Below, piece by piece: positions 63,891-64,000 of a stretch of 64,000 nucleotides of DNA (positions are counted from its first letter, which is position 1; every line of letters starts with the position of its first letter). Both the position numbers and the translations under genes were made by a program. The DNA is from Paraburkholderia haematera (GTDB lineage Bacteria > Pseudomonadota > Gammaproteobacteria > Burkholderiales > Burkholderiaceae): contig NZ_CAJNBK010000017.1 of the NCBI RefSeq assembly GCF_905220975.1, forward strand, positions 81,982 to 145,981, given 5' to 3'. The notes under the pieces were generated by a model. It saw only the letters and a list, made by a program, of their open reading frames with translations. It was not told where the DNA came from and searched no databases.

Positions 63891-64000
63891 AGTCTTACTG
63901 TGTCATATAAATGCTCGTGCAATCTATTCCCGCACAGGAAGAGTGCCATCGTTGCATGAGCCGTAGTCCAAGCAGGATACGCAACGTGGTAATGGAATCA

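Overview
The window reads as a GC-rich betaproteobacterial replicon of the Burkholderia / Paraburkholderia / Caballeronia type. I infer this from codon use, gene content (GlcDEF, DUF4142 and DUF1840 proteins, an assimilatory NirBD-NasA cluster, ISKra4 / IS5 / IS3 / IS110 remnants) and a complete plasmid-type backbone with mobilisation, partition and replication genes. A megaplasmid or a plasmid-derived segment of a secondary replicon fits best. No rRNA or tRNA gene was recognised.

Layout. 0-2.7 kb: an acyl-CoA ligase divergent from a LysR regulator. 2.8-4.5 kb: IS debris (an ISKra4-type transposase broken by an 11-bp tandem duplication, and an IS5-type fragment). 4.6-13.8 kb: a catabolic module (GntR regulator, MFS carrier, membrane di-iron hydroxylase, iron alcohol dehydrogenase, alpha/beta hydrolase, divergent glcDEF) bounded by IS remnants on both sides. 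14-15.8 kb: small broken genes. 15.8-20.8 kb: mobilisation region (85-aa protein, MobC, a 77-aa protein and a large relaxase in one tightly packed operon, with a candidate oriT upstream). 21-28.2 kb: plasmid leading-region genes (frameshifted ParB-like protein, ArdB/KlcA antirestriction protein, DUF932 protein, SSB, small proteins, an AT-hook protein). 28.4-29.3 kb: a RES/Xre toxin-antitoxin pair. 30.5-34.3 kb: parA, parB and a probable replication initiator. 35.5-47.3 kb: a stress island (cysM, two universal stress proteins, nitronate monooxygenase, an ECF sigma operon with cupredoxin, DUF4142 and lectin-like proteins, a CLC channel, MarR, an HPP-CBS protein) dotted with copies of one palindrome. 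47.8-48.7 kb: a decayed kfrA-like gene. 49-60.2 kb: nitrate assimilation (nitrate-sensor-like protein, NarK carrier, siroheme methyltransferase, nirBD, FAD oxidoreductase, nasA). 61.1-62.3 kb: Crp-type regulator and response regulator. 62.9-63.9 kb: truncated IS110 transposase.

The most rewarding signal is in the nitrate region. Three transcripts (sensor-narK, cobA and nirBD-nasA) each have a sigma-54 promoter (consensus at two, partial at cobA). Each is followed, right at the predicted RNA 5' end, by two hairpins whose six-base loops all begin AACG. The second hairpin competes with a terminator-like stem. This is the architecture expected of ANTAR (NasT/NasR-type) antitermination, yet no ANTAR protein is encoded in the window. 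Other notable signals are the repeated ATATCAC-N3-GTGATAT palindrome around the MarR gene, a perfect 35-bp inverted repeat that gives two divergent plasmid genes the same leader, and frame-breaking lesions whose cause can be read from the sequence.
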